This document shows positions 1 through 10,007 of a stretch of 64,000 nucleotides of DNA, piece by piece (the stretch's first letter is position 1; the number at the start of each line of letters is the position of its first letter). The translations under genes were made by a program, and so were the position numbers. This DNA is from Paenibacillus sp. H1-7 (lineage in GTDB: Bacteria > Bacillota > Bacilli > Paenibacillales > NBRC-103111): NCBI RefSeq assembly GCF_022354825.1, contig NZ_CP031168.1, positions 1 to 64,000 on the forward strand, in the 5' to 3' direction. Under the pieces are notes generated by a model that saw nothing but the letters and a program-made list of their open reading frames with translations, was not told the origin of the DNA and did no database searches.

Positions 1-20
1 CAATGTATTCACTCCTTCAA
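1..20 (-). promoter_or_regulatory. dnaA: Probable dnaA ribosome binding site and TTG start codon
   Basis: Read on the minus strand, AAGGAG (17 to 12) is followed after 8 bases by TTG at 3 to 1. In this gene order dnaA is the divergent neighbour of rpmH across the origin, so this is most likely the dnaA translation start, with the gene body outside the window. The ribosome binding site and spacing are seen; the identity is inferred from synteny because no coding sequence is visible. Confidence 0.55.
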
Positions 21-425
21 AAAAATAACCAATGTGGCTTAAGCCATACGGATGTAGAAAAAATGCGGGATGTGTCGCAAAATATCCACATCATTCAGAT
101 GATGAGGATTATTGTTATACAGAGGGTCTGAAAATTGTTCACAAAGATATCCACAGGCTGTTGATAAAATAGTTGATAACCGTTCACTATCCACAGGATA
201 AGCATAATCATAATAACAAAATATAACCTGTTTTACAATGGATTGTTTCGATTTATCCACATATTCAAGAAGTTGTGTGTAAATGTTATCAACAACACAA
301 GATATTGTTTATAAGCTGTTACTATTTCGACAAAACCTGAGGATAGTCGATATTTTTTATTCACAGGGCACTTTTTGGCGATCTATCCACAACTCCGCTG
401 TCAAAACTTTGTAGCTTTTCTCAAG

Positions 426-454
426 TTGACTTTTGGGCTGTAAGATGGTTTAAT
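426..454 (+). promoter_or_regulatory. Candidate sigma-A promoter of rpmH
   Basis: TTGACT (426-431) and TTTAAT (449-454) are separated by 17 bases, each one mismatch from the sigma-A consensus. They sit about 50 bp upstream of the rpmH start codon. Confidence 0.5.
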
Positions 455-504
455 GTTATAAGGTATTTTGGGAAGGGAATTTCCTCGAGGAGGTGCAATG
501 ATAA

Positions 505-639
505 ATGAGACCGACATACAAACCGAATGTTCGTAAGCATAAGAAAGTTCACGGCTTCCGTAAGAGAATGAGTACGAAAAATGGTCGTAAAGTACTGGCT
601 GCTCGTCGACTAAAAGGAAGAAAAGTATTGAGCGCATAA
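505..639 (+). CDS. rpmH: 50S ribosomal protein L34
   Basis: L34 is a small basic protein of the large ribosomal subunit. The 44-residue product begins [18 protein letters not shown] and ends with a basic tail ([11 protein letters not shown]), the usual length and sequence for the family. GGAGG at 489-493 supports the ATG at 505; the ATG at 498 is out of frame. It is the first gene of the conserved block running away from oriC and is followed immediately by an intrinsic terminator, so much of its transcript probably ends before rnpA. Confidence 0.97.
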   Translation: MRPTYKPNVRKHKKVHGFRKRMSTKNGRKVLAARRLKGRKVLSA

Positions 640-644
640 ACGAG

Positions 645-669
645 AGACCACTGACAGGTGGTCTTTTTT
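645..669 (+). terminator. Intrinsic terminator after rpmH
   Basis: AGACCA (645-650) pairs with TGGTCT (659-664), extended by a C-G pair, and a run of six T follows. Confidence 0.8.
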
Positions 670-843
670 GTTGTGCACGAACGGATGATCCTCTGAATGG
701 CGGGTACAGCTTCCGAGGGGTGCTTCGCTTTCGGGGGATTTTGTATTTTTATGGCTTATTTTTAGTTTAAAACGGCCGGTTTTGGCGTAGGCTAGTATTG
801 TTTTGGCATGCGGATCGGGCTGAAAAAGATGGAGAGTTCACTC

Positions 844-1188
844 GTGGAAAAGAAAAATCGGTTGACGAAAAGAGAATATTTCGACAAAGTGTACCGCGGC
901 GGCAAATCGATGGCTAACCACCAGTTTGTACTATATTATTATAGCCGTCCGCAGCAGGAATCTTTTCGACTGGGCATTTCGGTCAGCAAAAAGCTCGGCA
1001 ATGCCGTAGTCCGCAACCGGATCCGCAGAGTCGTCAAAGAAATTGTTCGGCTGAATGCGAATAAGATTTCCGGCGGACTCGACCTCATTTTGATAGCGCG
1101 CAAGCCGGTTGTCGGGTTATCCTATCAGGAAACGGAAAAAAGCATCCTCCATGTGATGAAGAGAGCGTCCGTTTTGGTGCGAAAATAA
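844..1188 (+). CDS. rnpA: Ribonuclease P protein component
   Basis: This is the protein subunit of RNase P, which helps the catalytic RNA remove 5' leaders from tRNA precursors. The signature RNRIRR is at residues 57-62 of the form chosen here. I prefer the GTG at 844 (114 residues, starting MEKKNRLTKRE) because GGAGAG lies seven bases before it and the length is typical. In-frame ATGs at 808 and 829 would add 12 or 5 residues without a good ribosome binding site. It sits between rpmH and yidC as in other Bacillota. Confidence 0.95.
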   Translation: MEKKNRLTKREYFDKVYRGGKSMANHQFVLYYYSRPQQESFRLGISVSKKLGNAVVRNRIRRVVKEIVRLNANKISGGLDLILIARKPVVGLSYQETEKSILHVMKRASVLVRK

Positions 1189-1265
1189 CGGCGACTCCAT
1201 TTCTTTTTTACCAGGAGATATGATATAGTTTATTATTGGAAAAGATAAAATAGGAGGATATTATT

Positions 1266-2000
1266 TTGACTCGTCGACTTGCAACCTATTTGCCGCTTAC
1301 ATTCCTGCTCTTACTCCTCGCAGGCTGTGCACCGGCGACGGCTCCCATCGACCCGAATAACGGTGTTTGGGACAAGTATTTTGTCGGCCCATTAGCTCAG
1401 GTGCTGGATTGGTTCGCATCCATACTATGGGGACAATACGGATTATCGATTTTGGTCGTAACGGTTATTATCCGATTCATTATATTGCCTCTTACGCTGA
1501 AGCAGTACAAGAGCTCGAAGCGTATGCAGGAATTGCAGCCGGAAATGAAAAAAATCAAAGATAAGTATAAGGACGATCCGAAGAAGCAGCAGGAAGAGAC
1601 CATGAAGCTGTTCCAAAGCAACGGGGTTAACCCGCTGGCAGGATGTTTTCCGTTGATTGTCCAAATGCCAATCTTGATTGCTCTATATAATGCGATTATG
1701 CGTAATCACCACATCAATGAACACTCCTTCTTATGGATGCAGCTCGGAACGAAGGACCCGTATTACATTTTACCGCTCCTTGCGGCGTTGACCACATATC
1801 TGCAGCAGAAGATGATGAAGACGCAGATGAACCCGCAAATGCAAAGCCTGATGTTTATTTTCCCTGTTATGATTTTCGTTATGGCAATGAACTTTGCTTC
1901 AGCCTTGCCGTTATACTGGGTATACAGCAACGTCTTTACGATCGTTCAATCCTATTTTATTTATGGTGGATCTGATAATAAGGTGGGCCAGTCGAAATGA
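1266..2000 (+). CDS. yidC: Membrane protein insertase YidC/SpoIIIJ (lipoprotein)
   Basis: This Oxa1/Alb3/YidC-family insertase places membrane proteins in the cytoplasmic membrane; the Bacillus orthologue SpoIIIJ is also needed in sporulation. The 244-residue product has a lipoprotein signal ending in LAGC with Cys21, then the insertase core. Arg70 in the first core helix corresponds to the conserved hydrophilic-groove arginine, and a basic cytoplasmic hairpin (around 78-115) precedes the FPLIVQMPILIALY helix. The start is TTG, eight bases after AGGAGG (1252-1257). It overlaps jag by four bases, so the two are co-translated. Confidence 0.95.
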   Translation: MTRRLATYLPLTFLLLLLAGCAPATAPIDPNNGVWDKYFVGPLAQVLDWFASILWGQYGLSILVVTVIIRFIILPLTLKQYKSSKRMQELQPEMKKIKDKYKDDPKKQQEETMKLFQSNGVNPLAGCFPLIVQMPILIALYNAIMRNHHINEHSFLWMQLGTKDPYYILPLLAALTTYLQQKMMKTQMNPQMQSLMFIFPVMIFVMAMNFASALPLYWVYSNVFTIVQSYFIYGGSDNKVGQSK

Positions 2001-2614
2001 AAAAAATAGTGGTTACGGGTAAATCGATTGAGGAAGCCGTCAAGAATGGACTTCAGCAATGGAATACCACGGAGGATCGGGTAAAAATAGTAGTGTTGGA
2101 GCAGCCCTCTAAAGGGCTGTTCGGTCTAATCGGCGCCAAGGATGCGAAAGTGGAATTGGAGCTGATTCCCGATGCTGTTGAAGAAGCCATTCATTTTTTA
2201 CAAGAAGTATTTCAAACCATGAGCTTGCAGGTTCGTATAGAGAAGAAGTCGACGAAAGAAGGGCTGGAGCTGCATCTGTTCGGCTCGGAGCTCGGAATGC
2301 TTATTGGGCGCAGAGGGCAAACGTTGGATGCGCTTCAATACCTGGTCAACATTGTGGCGAACCGTTATTCCACTTCGCATATGCGTATCGTGTTGGATGC
2401 CGAGCAATTTCGCGAGCGCCGCAAAAAAACGTTGGAGGATCTCGCCGCCCGGTTGGCGGAGCGGGTGATCCGCACGAAGAAGGAAGTCGTACTGGAGCCG
2501 ATGTCGCCTCAAGAGCGCAAGGTGATTCATGCCAAGCTGCAGGATCATCCGAAGGTTCGCACCTTCAGCAGAGGCGAGGAGCCGAATCGAAGAGTCGTTA
2601 TTTTGTCCAGATAA
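1997..2614 (+). CDS. jag: RNA-binding protein Jag/KhpB (Jag_N-KH-R3H)
   Basis: This is a KH/R3H RNA-binding protein that usually accompanies yidC and, as KhpB, affects cell elongation and division in other Firmicutes. The 205-residue product begins with a Jag_N domain (about 1-50, containing the KGLFGLIGAKDA signature), followed by a KH domain with the GMLIGRRGQTLDALQ loop (around 100) and a C-terminal R3H domain whose motif lies in the last 60 residues. The ATG overlaps the yidC stop (ATGA). A strong terminator follows. Confidence 0.93.
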   Translation: MKKIVVTGKSIEEAVKNGLQQWNTTEDRVKIVVLEQPSKGLFGLIGAKDAKVELELIPDAVEEAIHFLQEVFQTMSLQVRIEKKSTKEGLELHLFGSELGMLIGRRGQTLDALQYLVNIVANRYSTSHMRIVLDAEQFRERRKKTLEDLAARLAERVIRTKKEVVLEPMSPQERKVIHAKLQDHPKVRTFSRGEEPNRRVVILSR

Positions 2615-2623
2615 ATTGTCGCT

Positions 2624-2658
2624 GCAATGATGTCATGTTATGACTCATTGCTTTTTTT
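2624..2658 (+). terminator. Intrinsic terminator after jag
   Basis: GCAATGA plus GTCAT pairs with ATGAC plus TCATTGC with one bulged T and a three-base loop; seven T follow. It ends the rnpA-yidC-jag transcript. Confidence 0.85.
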
Positions 2659-2707
2659 AAACCATATTTTTTTCTCGGGTGAGGAGATGGAAAGGTAGGA
2701 CACAGCT

Positions 2708-4084
2708 ATGATTCAGGATACTATTGCGGCTATTTCCACTCCGCTAGGCGAAGGAGGAATTGCCGTCGTTCGGATTAGCGGTGACCAGGCGGTCGCTGCT
2801 GCGGATCGCGTCTTTTTCGGCAAGACCCCATTGGCCGAGGTACCGACGCATACGGTTCACTATGGATTCGTGAAAGATCCGTCCACTATGGCGCGTATAG
2901 ATGAAGTATTGGTTACGGTGATGCGAGCTCCGCGGTCCTTCACAATGGAGGATGTGGTGGAGATCAGCTGTCACGGCGGATTCATTCCGGTGAAAAAAGT
3001 GCTCGATCTGCTGCTCGAGCACGATGTACGCTTGGCCGAGCCGGGCGAATTCACGAAACGGGCGTTCCTGAACGGACGGATCGACTTGTCCCAGGCGGAG
3101 GCGGTTATCGATTTGATCCGCGCCAAGTCGGATCGGGCGTTTCGCGTGGCGATGAAGCAGTCCGAGGGCACCTTGTCGAAAAGGATCAAAGCGCTGCGCC
3201 ACGATCTGGTTGAATTGATGGCTCACATCGAGGTGAACATCGATTATCCGGAGCATGACGTTGAGGAAATGACGAATGCTTTCATTAAAGAGAAATGCTC
3301 GCTCGCCATGGGACAGATTGATGAGCTGCTGAACACGGCGCGGCAGGGGAAAATTTTGCGCGAAGGCATTGTGACGGCGATTGTCGGTAAGCCGAATGTG
3401 GGCAAATCTTCTCTATTAAATACGTTGGCGCAGGAGAACCGGGCCATCGTAACCGATATCCCTGGTACGACCCGGGATGTGATCGAGGAGTACGTGAATG
3501 TGAACGGCATTCCGCTCAAGCTGCTGGATACAGCGGGCATCCGGGAAACCTCGGATATTGTCGAGCAGATCGGTGTGGAAAAATCGCGAAGTGCGCTGGC
3601 GGATGCCGATTTGATCCTGCTCGTGTTCAACGGGGCGGAAGCGCTGCTGGATGATGAGCTGCGATTGATTGAGCAATTGAAAGAGAAGCAGACGATCGTC
3701 ATCGTGAATAAACTGGATTTGCCGCAGCAAATCGAAATGGATGTGCTGACGAGTCATTTTTCACCGGAGCGGGTGGTAAAAATGTCGCTGCTCGAGCAGC
3801 AGGGCATTACGGACTTGGAAAAAGCTATCGCTAGCATTTTCTTCAGCGGTCAGGTAGAATCAAGTGACCTGACTTATGTGAGCAATGTGCGACACATTTC
3901 TTTGCTGAAAAAGGCGATGGGCTCCCTAGAGGAAGCCTACAGCGCTACGGAGGCGTTCGTTCCGATCGATATGGTGCAGATCGATATCCGGAATGCGTGG
4001 GAGCAGCTTGGCGAAATTATCGGAGATTCGGTCGGGGATTCGTTGATAGATCAAATTTTCTCCCAATTTTGTTTGGGTAAATAA
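2708..4084 (+). CDS. mnmE: tRNA modification GTPase MnmE
   Basis: MnmE works with MnmG to place (carboxymethyl)aminomethyl groups on the wobble U34 of tRNAs. The 458-residue protein has an N-terminal folate-binding domain (about 1-120), a helical domain, and an inserted G domain with GKPNVGKS (227-234), DTAG (274-277) and NKLD (334-337). It ends FCLGK, which carries the conserved near-terminal cysteine. All expected motifs are intact. mnmG and rsmG follow on the same strand. Confidence 0.97.
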   Translation: MIQDTIAAISTPLGEGGIAVVRISGDQAVAAADRVFFGKTPLAEVPTHTVHYGFVKDPSTMARIDEVLVTVMRAPRSFTMEDVVEISCHGGFIPVKKVLDLLLEHDVRLAEPGEFTKRAFLNGRIDLSQAEAVIDLIRAKSDRAFRVAMKQSEGTLSKRIKALRHDLVELMAHIEVNIDYPEHDVEEMTNAFIKEKCSLAMGQIDELLNTARQGKILREGIVTAIVGKPNVGKSSLLNTLAQENRAIVTDIPGTTRDVIEEYVNVNGIPLKLLDTAGIRETSDIVEQIGVEKSRSALADADLILLVFNGAEALLDDELRLIEQLKEKQTIVIVNKLDLPQQIEMDVLTSHFSPERVVKMSLLEQQGITDLEKAIASIFFSGQVESSDLTYVSNVRHISLLKKAMGSLEEAYSATEAFVPIDMVQIDIRNAWEQLGEIIGDSVGDSLIDQIFSQFCLGK

Positions 4085-4136
4085 TATATTTTCTTGATTC
4101 ACTTTATGATTCCATTATTATAGGAGGTAATGCGAA

Positions 4137-6023
4137 ATGAGCTACATTGCTGGACAATATGATGTCATTGTCGTCGGCGCCGGCCATGCAGGCAGTGAAG
4201 CGGCGCTTGCCGCGGCACGTATGGGCTGTGAAACGCTGATGATCACGATTAATCTGGATATGATCGCCTTCATGCCATGTAACCCATCGATCGGCGGACC
4301 TGCCAAAGGCCACGTCGTACGCGAGATCGATGCACTGGGCGGAGAGATGGGGCGCAATATCGACAAAACGTACATTCAAATGAGGATGCTGAACACAGGG
4401 AAAGGGCCTGCCGTTCACGCGCTGCGCGCACAAGCGGATAAATTTCTTTATCAGCATATGATGAAGGAAACGATGGAAAAAGAGGAAAAGCTCACTTTGC
4501 GTCAGGGGATGGTAGAGGAGCTTATCGTTGAGGACGGCGTCTGCAAAGGGGTCGTTACAAAAACGGGCGCCCGCTATATGGCGGATGCCGTCGTTATTAC
4601 AACGGGTACGTACTTGCGCGGTAAAATCATCATGGGCGAGCTGATGTATGAGAGCGGACCGAACAACCAGCAGCCTGCGGTGAAGCTGTCGCAATCGTTG
4701 AAGGACAACGGGCTCGAGCTCGTTCGTTTCAAGACGGGTACGCCTCCGCGCGTGCACAAGGATACGATTGATTTCAGCAAAACGACGATTCAACCGGGTG
4801 ACGAGAAGCCGAAGTTTTTCTCCTTCGAGACGACGGAGGAGGTTCCGAATCAACTGCCATGCTGGCTGACATACACATCGGAAGACACGCACAAAATCAT
4901 TAACGACAACCTGCACCGCGCTCCAATGTTCTCCGGCGCTATTGAAGGAACCGGACCGCGTTATTGTCCTTCTATTGAAGACAAAATCGTCCGCTTCAGC
5001 GATAAGCCGAAGCATCAAATTTTCCTCGAGCCGGAAGGCCGCAATACGTCGGAATATTATGTGCAAGGCTTGTCGACCAGTATGCCGGAGGATGTGCAGC
5101 TGAGCATTTTGCGTTCGATTCCGGGTCTGGAGAAAGTAGAGATGATGAGAACCGGTTACGCTATCGAGTACGATGCGGTGATTCCGACTCAGCTGAAGCC
5201 GTCTCTGGAAACGAAGGTAGTCGAACGTCTGTTTACGGCGGGACAAATTAACGGTACTTCCGGTTACGAAGAAGCGGCAGGTCAAGGCATCATGGCTGGC
5301 ATTAATGCCGCTCGCAAGGTTCAAGGTAAGGAAGCTGTGATTTTGGATCGTTCGGAAGGCTACATTGGCGTGTTGATCGATGACCTGGTTACGAAAGGTA
5401 CGAATGAGCCGTATCGTTTGCTTACTTCTCGTGCAGAGTACCGTCTGCTGCTGAGACATGATAATGCGGACCAACGCTTGACGCCTATCGGCTACGAAAT
5501 TGGCTTGATCAAAGAAGATCGTTATCAAAGATTTATGCTCAAGAAGCAGCTGATCGCCGAAGAGCTGGAGCGTCTGAAAACAACGAAGGTCAAACCGGTG
5601 GAGGTTCAAGAGCTTTTGGCCTCATTGGGAAGTGCAGAGCTCAACAATTCTGTCGATTTGATCACGCTGCTTCGCCGTCCTGAGGTGTCGTATGCGGACA
5701 TTGCTTCCATCTCGCCGTCTCCGCTCCATTTGACGGATGAAATGATGGAGCAGGTCGAAATTCAAATCAAATATACCGGCTATATCGAGAAACAATTGGC
5801 CCAAGTCGACCGTCTGCGCAAGATGGAGAAAAAGAAAATTCCTGACGATATCGTATACGAAGATGTTCACGGTATTGCAACGGAAGCGAAGCAAAAGCTC
5901 GCCAAAATCCGTCCGATTTCCATAGGTCAGGCATCGCGTATTTCCGGCGTCACTCCGGCGGATATTTCCATCCTGCTGGTTTACTTGGAGCAATATAATA
6001 AAGTGGTTGCAGCCAGAGGGTAA
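4137..6023 (+). CDS. mnmG: tRNA uridine-5-carboxymethylaminomethyl(34) synthesis enzyme MnmG (GidA)
   Basis: This FAD enzyme is the partner of MnmE in U34 modification. The 628-residue protein starts with a Rossmann dinucleotide-binding motif (GAGHAG at residues 14-19), has the conserved CNPSIGG segment soon after, and carries the family C-terminal helical domain. AGGAGG eight bases before the ATG fixes the start. A long open frame on the opposite strand (4104-5609) is a coding shadow. Length and motifs are normal for the family. Confidence 0.97.
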   Translation: MSYIAGQYDVIVVGAGHAGSEAALAAARMGCETLMITINLDMIAFMPCNPSIGGPAKGHVVREIDALGGEMGRNIDKTYIQMRMLNTGKGPAVHALRAQADKFLYQHMMKETMEKEEKLTLRQGMVEELIVEDGVCKGVVTKTGARYMADAVVITTGTYLRGKIIMGELMYESGPNNQQPAVKLSQSLKDNGLELVRFKTGTPPRVHKDTIDFSKTTIQPGDEKPKFFSFETTEEVPNQLPCWLTYTSEDTHKIINDNLHRAPMFSGAIEGTGPRYCPSIEDKIVRFSDKPKHQIFLEPEGRNTSEYYVQGLSTSMPEDVQLSILRSIPGLEKVEMMRTGYAIEYDAVIPTQLKPSLETKVVERLFTAGQINGTSGYEEAAGQGIMAGINAARKVQGKEAVILDRSEGYIGVLIDDLVTKGTNEPYRLLTSRAEYRLLLRHDNADQRLTPIGYEIGLIKEDRYQRFMLKKQLIAEELERLKTTKVKPVEVQELLASLGSAELNNSVDLITLLRRPEVSYADIASISPSPLHLTDEMMEQVEIQIKYTGYIEKQLAQVDRLRKMEKKKIPDDIVYEDVHGIATEAKQKLAKIRPISIGQASRISGVTPADISILLVYLEQYNKVVAARG

Positions 6024-6026
6024 AGT

Positions 6027-6758
6027 ATGGATTCCATTCAATCGAAATTCCGAGATTTGTTAGCCGAAAAAGGGATTCATTTATCGGACCGTCAGCTGGA
6101 TCAGTTCGAAACGTATTACAAGGAACTGGTGGAGTGGAACGAGAAAATGAACCTGACCGGCATCACAGAGAGAGAACAAGTGTATATTAAGCATTTCTAC
6201 GATTCTCTCTCTGTTGCTTTTTTTGTGAACATGGAAGAAAAGAAAATGGTTGCCGATATCGGATCGGGCGCCGGATTTCCGAGTATACCGCTCAAAATTG
6301 CTTTCCCGCATCTTCACGTGACGATCGTAGATTCGCTAAACAAACGGATTCAGTTTTTGAATCATTTGTGTACGCAGCTGCAAGTATCGGATGTGAACTG
6401 CCTTCACGGCAGAGCGGAGGATGTAGCCCGGAATAAAGCGCATCGCGATCAATACGATTTGGTTACGGCGAGAGCGGTTGCCAGATTGACTGTACTGAAC
6501 GAGTTTTGTTTGCCTTTTGTTAAAGTACAAGGTCATTTTCTTGCCATGAAAGGCAGCGAGGTCGAAGAGGAGCTTCAAGAAGCGGGATTCAGTTTGAAAG
6601 AACTGAGAGGGCAGCTATTGCATACATACCGGATGGAGCTGCCGGAGCAGGAAGCATCGAAGAGACATTTGGTCTTGATTCAGAAGGGATCTCCGACACC
6701 TGCGAAGTATCCTCGAAAAGCGGGAACACCGTTAAAAATGCCGCTTATTAAACAGTAA
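6027..6758 (+). CDS. rsmG: 16S rRNA (guanine(527)-N(7))-methyltransferase RsmG (GidB)
   Basis: RsmG methylates G527 of 16S rRNA; loss of it gives low-level streptomycin resistance in several bacteria. The 243-residue protein carries the SAM-binding motif VADIGSGAGFPSIPLK (from about residue 70) and the NLTGI segment typical of GidB. Only three bases separate it from mnmG. Downstream come a parS site and a terminator. Confidence 0.96.
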   Translation: MDSIQSKFRDLLAEKGIHLSDRQLDQFETYYKELVEWNEKMNLTGITEREQVYIKHFYDSLSVAFFVNMEEKKMVADIGSGAGFPSIPLKIAFPHLHVTIVDSLNKRIQFLNHLCTQLQVSDVNCLHGRAEDVARNKAHRDQYDLVTARAVARLTVLNEFCLPFVKVQGHFLAMKGSEVEEELQEAGFSLKELRGQLLHTYRMELPEQEASKRHLVLIQKGSPTPAKYPRKAGTPLKMPLIKQ

Positions 6759-6782
6759 AAAGTTTTATTGTTGCTGATCTTT

Positions 6783-6798
6783 GTTTCACGTGGAACAT
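6783..6798 (+). promoter_or_regulatory. parS: parS centromere site (rsmG-noc intergenic)
   Basis: TGTTTCACGTGGAACA is the reverse complement of the canonical Bacillota parS sequence TGTTCCACGTGAAACA. It lies just after rsmG, close to the parB gene of this window. ParB loads here as a CTP-dependent clamp and recruits condensin to the origin region. Confidence 0.93.
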
Positions 6799-6821
6799 GA
6801 TTATTGATTTATTGTAAAACA

Positions 6822-6878
6822 ACCTCTTGGTCGCTGTTGGTACTTTGTTGAACTGCAGGGTAAGAGGTTTCTTTTTTT
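6822..6878 (+). terminator. Probable terminator after rsmG
   Basis: AACCTCTT (6822-6829) and AAGAGGTT (6862-6869) form a perfect 8-bp stem with a 32-base loop, followed by a seven-T run at 6872-6878. The large loop makes it less certain than the other terminators. Confidence 0.6.
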
Positions 6879-7003
6879 GTTCACTATTTTCACATAGTTG
6901 TCTAGCAAAGTCTTGCAGGAAATTTCATATATTTGGAGAATTATATTAGAGTAAAGACAAAGTTACGGTACATATTTACGGCAAAAGATCGGGTGGTTAA
7001 TTA

Positions 7004-7819
7004 ATGAAAGAACAGATCTCAAAGTTGTTTGGATTTACGGAGAGAACTTCGGCGGATGAAATCAAAAACATTCCTGTGCGTGATATTGTCCCGAGTCCGT
7101 ATCAGCCAAGAACGATTTTTGATGATGAACGAATTGATGAGCTGTGTCAAACCATTAAAACTCACGGCGTTATACAGCCGATCGTCGTCCGAATTAGGGA
7201 CAATATGTATGAGCTTATTGCGGGCGAACGCAGATGGAGAGCGGTTAAGAAGCTGGGTCTGGAAACAATTCCCGCTATTATTCGCGATTTCAACGATTCG
7301 CAGGCCGCATCCATTGCTTTGATCGAAAACTTGCAGCGGGAAGGATTGACTGCAATCGAAGAAGCATTGGCATATCAGCAGCTGATCGACCTTCATTCGC
7401 TGACCCAGGAAAGTCTTGCTCAACGGCTGGGCAAGAGTCAGTCTACGATTGCCAATAAGATCCGTCTGCTCAACTTGAGTGAACCGGTCAAATTGGCTTT
7501 GATGGAGAGGAAGATTACGGAAAGGCACGCTCGGGCGCTGCTGTCTTTGGATCAAGAGGAGCTTCAAGTTAAGGTGCTGGAGGATATTTTGACCAAAGAG
7601 CTGAATGTCAAACAGACGGAGGCGCGGATCCAGTTTTTGAAGGAGACCGTGAAGCTGAAGAAGGCAAAGCGCATTTCTTTCTCCAAAGATGTCCGTCTAG
7701 CTCTTAATACGATTCGCCAATCGGTAGATATGGTGACTTCCTCCGGCTTGCAGATCAATACGACGGAACAAGATTTCGAGGATCATTATGAAATCGTCAT
7801 TAAAATACCGAAACGATAA
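7004..7819 (+). CDS. noc: Nucleoid occlusion protein Noc (ParB-like)
   Basis: Noc binds specific chromosomal sites and the membrane and blocks Z-ring assembly over the nucleoid. The 271-residue protein has a ParB N-terminal CTPase fold with GERRWRA at 74-80 and ENLQRE in the 100-115 region, followed by a helix-turn-helix that determines DNA-site specificity. The short N-terminus [11 protein letters not shown] resembles the membrane-targeting helix of Bacillus Noc. It is a paralogue of the parB at 9120. Position between rsmG and parA is the standard noc locus. Confidence 0.93.
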   Translation: MKEQISKLFGFTERTSADEIKNIPVRDIVPSPYQPRTIFDDERIDELCQTIKTHGVIQPIVVRIRDNMYELIAGERRWRAVKKLGLETIPAIIRDFNDSQAASIALIENLQREGLTAIEEALAYQQLIDLHSLTQESLAQRLGKSQSTIANKIRLLNLSEPVKLALMERKITERHARALLSLDQEELQVKVLEDILTKELNVKQTEARIQFLKETVKLKKAKRISFSKDVRLALNTIRQSVDMVTSSGLQINTTEQDFEDHYEIVIKIPKR

Positions 7820-8364
7820 GGCGTCCGTTTATCAGATACACTGGATTCGAGGATAAACTTTATGCATGCATCTTTGACATGGATGGTTTATCTCTGTTTT
7901 TCGCTATATATTAAGCTTTCATGAACTTAAACATTCCTATGTTATTAAAAATATAGTATGATAGAGAAGTAGACTTCATATCGCTTATTAACCAAGCTCC
8001 GTAATGGGAGCTTTTCTTTACCGCAAATGGTTTACTTCTAACTTTCGGGAAGCCTTTTCTCTGCTTACATAGCCATTTTTGACTGTTTTCACAGCGAAAT
8101 GCTTCTTTTTCGTCGTTTACCGTGTGGTTGCTGGAGTCAACTGAGAGAAAAATGCGAAATTCGAGGGTAGAAGGAAGAGTTTTGATGAGATCGCTGTAAT
8201 TGGCGAGCGGAGCCGCTTTGGGCTGCTGTTCTTCAACTGTGGTGTACTCGTTTTCTTTTTTTTGAAACGAACCAGGCCTGTTGTCCCCCCGTTACTATGT
8301 ATGACTCATGAGCGTAGTGGTTTGATTATACTCGTACATCGTATTTTATTGAGGTGAACTGATT
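7820..8364. other. noc-parA intergenic region (545 bp), no gene seen
   Basis: I find no coding sequence with a ribosome binding site here. The one clear structure is a hairpin with T-rich tail, AAGCTCC (7994-8000) pairing with GGAGCTT (8007-8013) followed by TTCTTT, which could terminate noc transcription about 180 bp downstream of the stop. The parA promoter must lie in the right half, but no convincing -35/-10 pair could be picked. Confidence 0.5.
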
Positions 8365-9123
8365 TTGTCTAAGATTATTGCAATAACCAATCAAAAGGGT
8401 GGGGTAGGGAAAACGACAACATCCGTTAATTTGGGAGCATCTTTGGCGTCTTTAGGTAAAAAGGTACTTTTGGTAGATATTGATCCCCAGGGGAATACGA
8501 CAAGCGGTATCGGGGTTAATAAGGCTGACGTTGTTTACTGCATTTATGATGTCATTATCAACGATATTCATCCCAAAGAAGCAATGGTGGACACTGCCAT
8601 TCCCAATTTGAAAATTATCCCAGCTACAATTCAATTAGCCGGTGCGGAAATCGAGCTCGTTCCTACCATTTCCCGTGAAGTGCGTTTGAAAAAGTCGCTG
8701 CACCTGGTTAAGCATTTATTCGACTACATTCTTATCGACTGTCCTCCTTCGCTTGGCATTCTCACCGTTAACTCATTGACCGCCGCGGACTCCGTTATTA
8801 TTCCGATACAATGTGAATATTACGCGCTCGAAGGGCTGAGTCAGTTGTTGAACACGGTTCGTCTGGTGCAAAAGCATCTTAATACTTCGCTGCAAATCGA
8901 AGGCGTTCTATTGACGATGTTCGACGCAAGAACGAATTTGGGAATGCAGGTAATTGAAGAAGTGAAAAAGTATTTCCAGCAAAAAGTCTATCATACGATA
9001 ATCCCGCGAAATGTTAGATTGAGTGAGGCACCTAGCCATGGTCAATCGATTGTAACTTATGATCCGCGATCTAAGGGAGCCGAAGTCTACATGGAGCTCG
9101 CAAAGGAAGTGATCGCACTGTGA
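8365..9123 (+). CDS. parA: Chromosome partitioning ATPase ParA/Soj
   Basis: This is a Walker-type ATPase that acts with ParB in origin segregation and, in Bacillus, regulates DnaA. The 252-residue protein has the deviant Walker A KGGVGKTT at 11-18 and the Walker B-type ILIDCPPSLG segment. The start is TTG, seven bases after GAGGTGA (8351-8357). The stop overlaps the parB GTG start by four bases, so the pair is an operon. Confidence 0.96.
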   Translation: MSKIIAITNQKGGVGKTTTSVNLGASLASLGKKVLLVDIDPQGNTTSGIGVNKADVVYCIYDVIINDIHPKEAMVDTAIPNLKIIPATIQLAGAEIELVPTISREVRLKKSLHLVKHLFDYILIDCPPSLGILTVNSLTAADSVIIPIQCEYYALEGLSQLLNTVRLVQKHLNTSLQIEGVLLTMFDARTNLGMQVIEEVKKYFQQKVYHTIIPRNVRLSEAPSHGQSIVTYDPRSKGAEVYMELAKEVIAL

Positions 9124-9977
9124 GTAAACGTTTAGGAAAAGGACTGGACGCACTGCTGCCAGCATTGAGCATTAATGACGACGACAAAGTAGTGGAAATC
9201 CCGTTATCTCAGCTTCGGGCGAATCCGTACCAGCCGAGAAGAACGTTTCACGAAGAGTCGATTAATGAGTTAGCCGCTTCGATTAAAGAGCATGGCGTTA
9301 TTCAGCCTATTATCGTAAGAAGCGTGCTGAAAGGCTACGAAATTATTGCCGGTGAACGCCGGTTCCGCGCATCTCAAGTATGCGGCAATGCCACCATCCC
9401 GGCTGTTGTCAAAAAGTTTACCGATCAGCAAGTCATGGAAATTGCGTTAATCGAGAACGTGCAGAGGGAAGACTTGAACGCAATGGAGGTTGCCGTTGCA
9501 TATCAAGCGCTAATCGACCAGTTTTCTTTGACGCAAGAGGAGCTGTCCGTGAAGGTCGGGAAGAGCCGGTCGCATATTGCCAACTTTTTGCGGTTAATTC
9601 AGCTGCCTGAAGAAGTAAAACAGTATGTTTCACGTGGAACATTGTCTATGGGCCATGCGAAAGCCATCGTAGGATTGAAGGATCCGAAGTTAATTAAATC
9701 ATTGGCGGATCAAGCTATTAAGGATCAATGGAGCGTACGAGAGCTGGAAGAGGAAGTGAAGCGTCTCGAGGAAAGAGCGGACACGAAGAAAGCTACCGCG
9801 AAGTCGAAACGCAAAGATCCTTATATTAACCAGCTGGAAGAAAACTTGCGTGAAGCTTACCGAACAACGGTTAAAATTAAGCATAACAACAATAATAAAG
9901 GAAAGATCGAGCTGTTGTACTTCTCCAAGGATGACCTCGATCGATTGTTGGAGCTGCTTCAAGGCAAAATATCGTAA
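9120..9977 (+). CDS. parB: Chromosome partitioning protein ParB/Spo0J
   Basis: ParB is the parS-binding CTPase clamp that organises the origin and loads SMC. The 285-residue protein begins with the ParA-interacting segment MSKRLGKGLDALLP, has the CTP-binding motif GERRFRA at 78-84, a central helix-turn-helix and a C-terminal dimerisation region. It starts at GTG overlapping parA. Its own coding sequence contains a parS site (9626-9641), as in Bacillus spo0J. Confidence 0.96.
   Translation: MSKRLGKGLDALLPALSINDDDKVVEIPLSQLRANPYQPRRTFHEESINELAASIKEHGVIQPIIVRSVLKGYEIIAGERRFRASQVCGNATIPAVVKKFTDQQVMEIALIENVQREDLNAMEVAVAYQALIDQFSLTQEELSVKVGKSRSHIANFLRLIQLPEEVKQYVSRGTLSMGHAKAIVGLKDPKLIKSLADQAIKDQWSVRELEEEVKRLEERADTKKATAKSKRKDPYINQLEENLREAYRTTVKIKHNNNNKGKIELLYFSKDDLDRLLELLQGKIS
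9626..9641 (+). promoter_or_regulatory. parS: parS site inside parB
   Basis: TGTTTCACGTGGAACA is identical to the copy at 6783-6798 and in the same orientation. An intragenic parS within parB is a conserved feature in Bacillus. Confidence 0.93.
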
Positions 9978-10007
9978 TCGCACGAAACGATGTTGAAAAA
10001 ATGGAAC

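Larger units (their letters stand above)
1..504. other. oriC: oriC region with a DnaA-box cluster (dnaA-rpmH intergenic)
   Basis: There is no credible gene here. The stretch is AT-rich and carries several matches to the DnaA box TTATCCACA, all in the plus orientation: a perfect copy at 253-261 and near copies at 82-90 and 147-155 (ATATCCACA), 187-195 and 383-391 (CTATCCACA) and 357-365 (TTATTCACA). A box cluster between divergent dnaA and rpmH is the classical Bacillota origin arrangement. The AT-rich stretch around 262-340 could be part of the unwinding region, but this cannot be decided by reading. Confidence 0.8.

Noticed and set aside
4104-5609. 501-residue open frame on the minus strand
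   Set aside because: It is fully antisense to mnmG, has an Arg/His/Leu-rich composition typical of a codon shadow, and lacks a domain or ribosome binding site.
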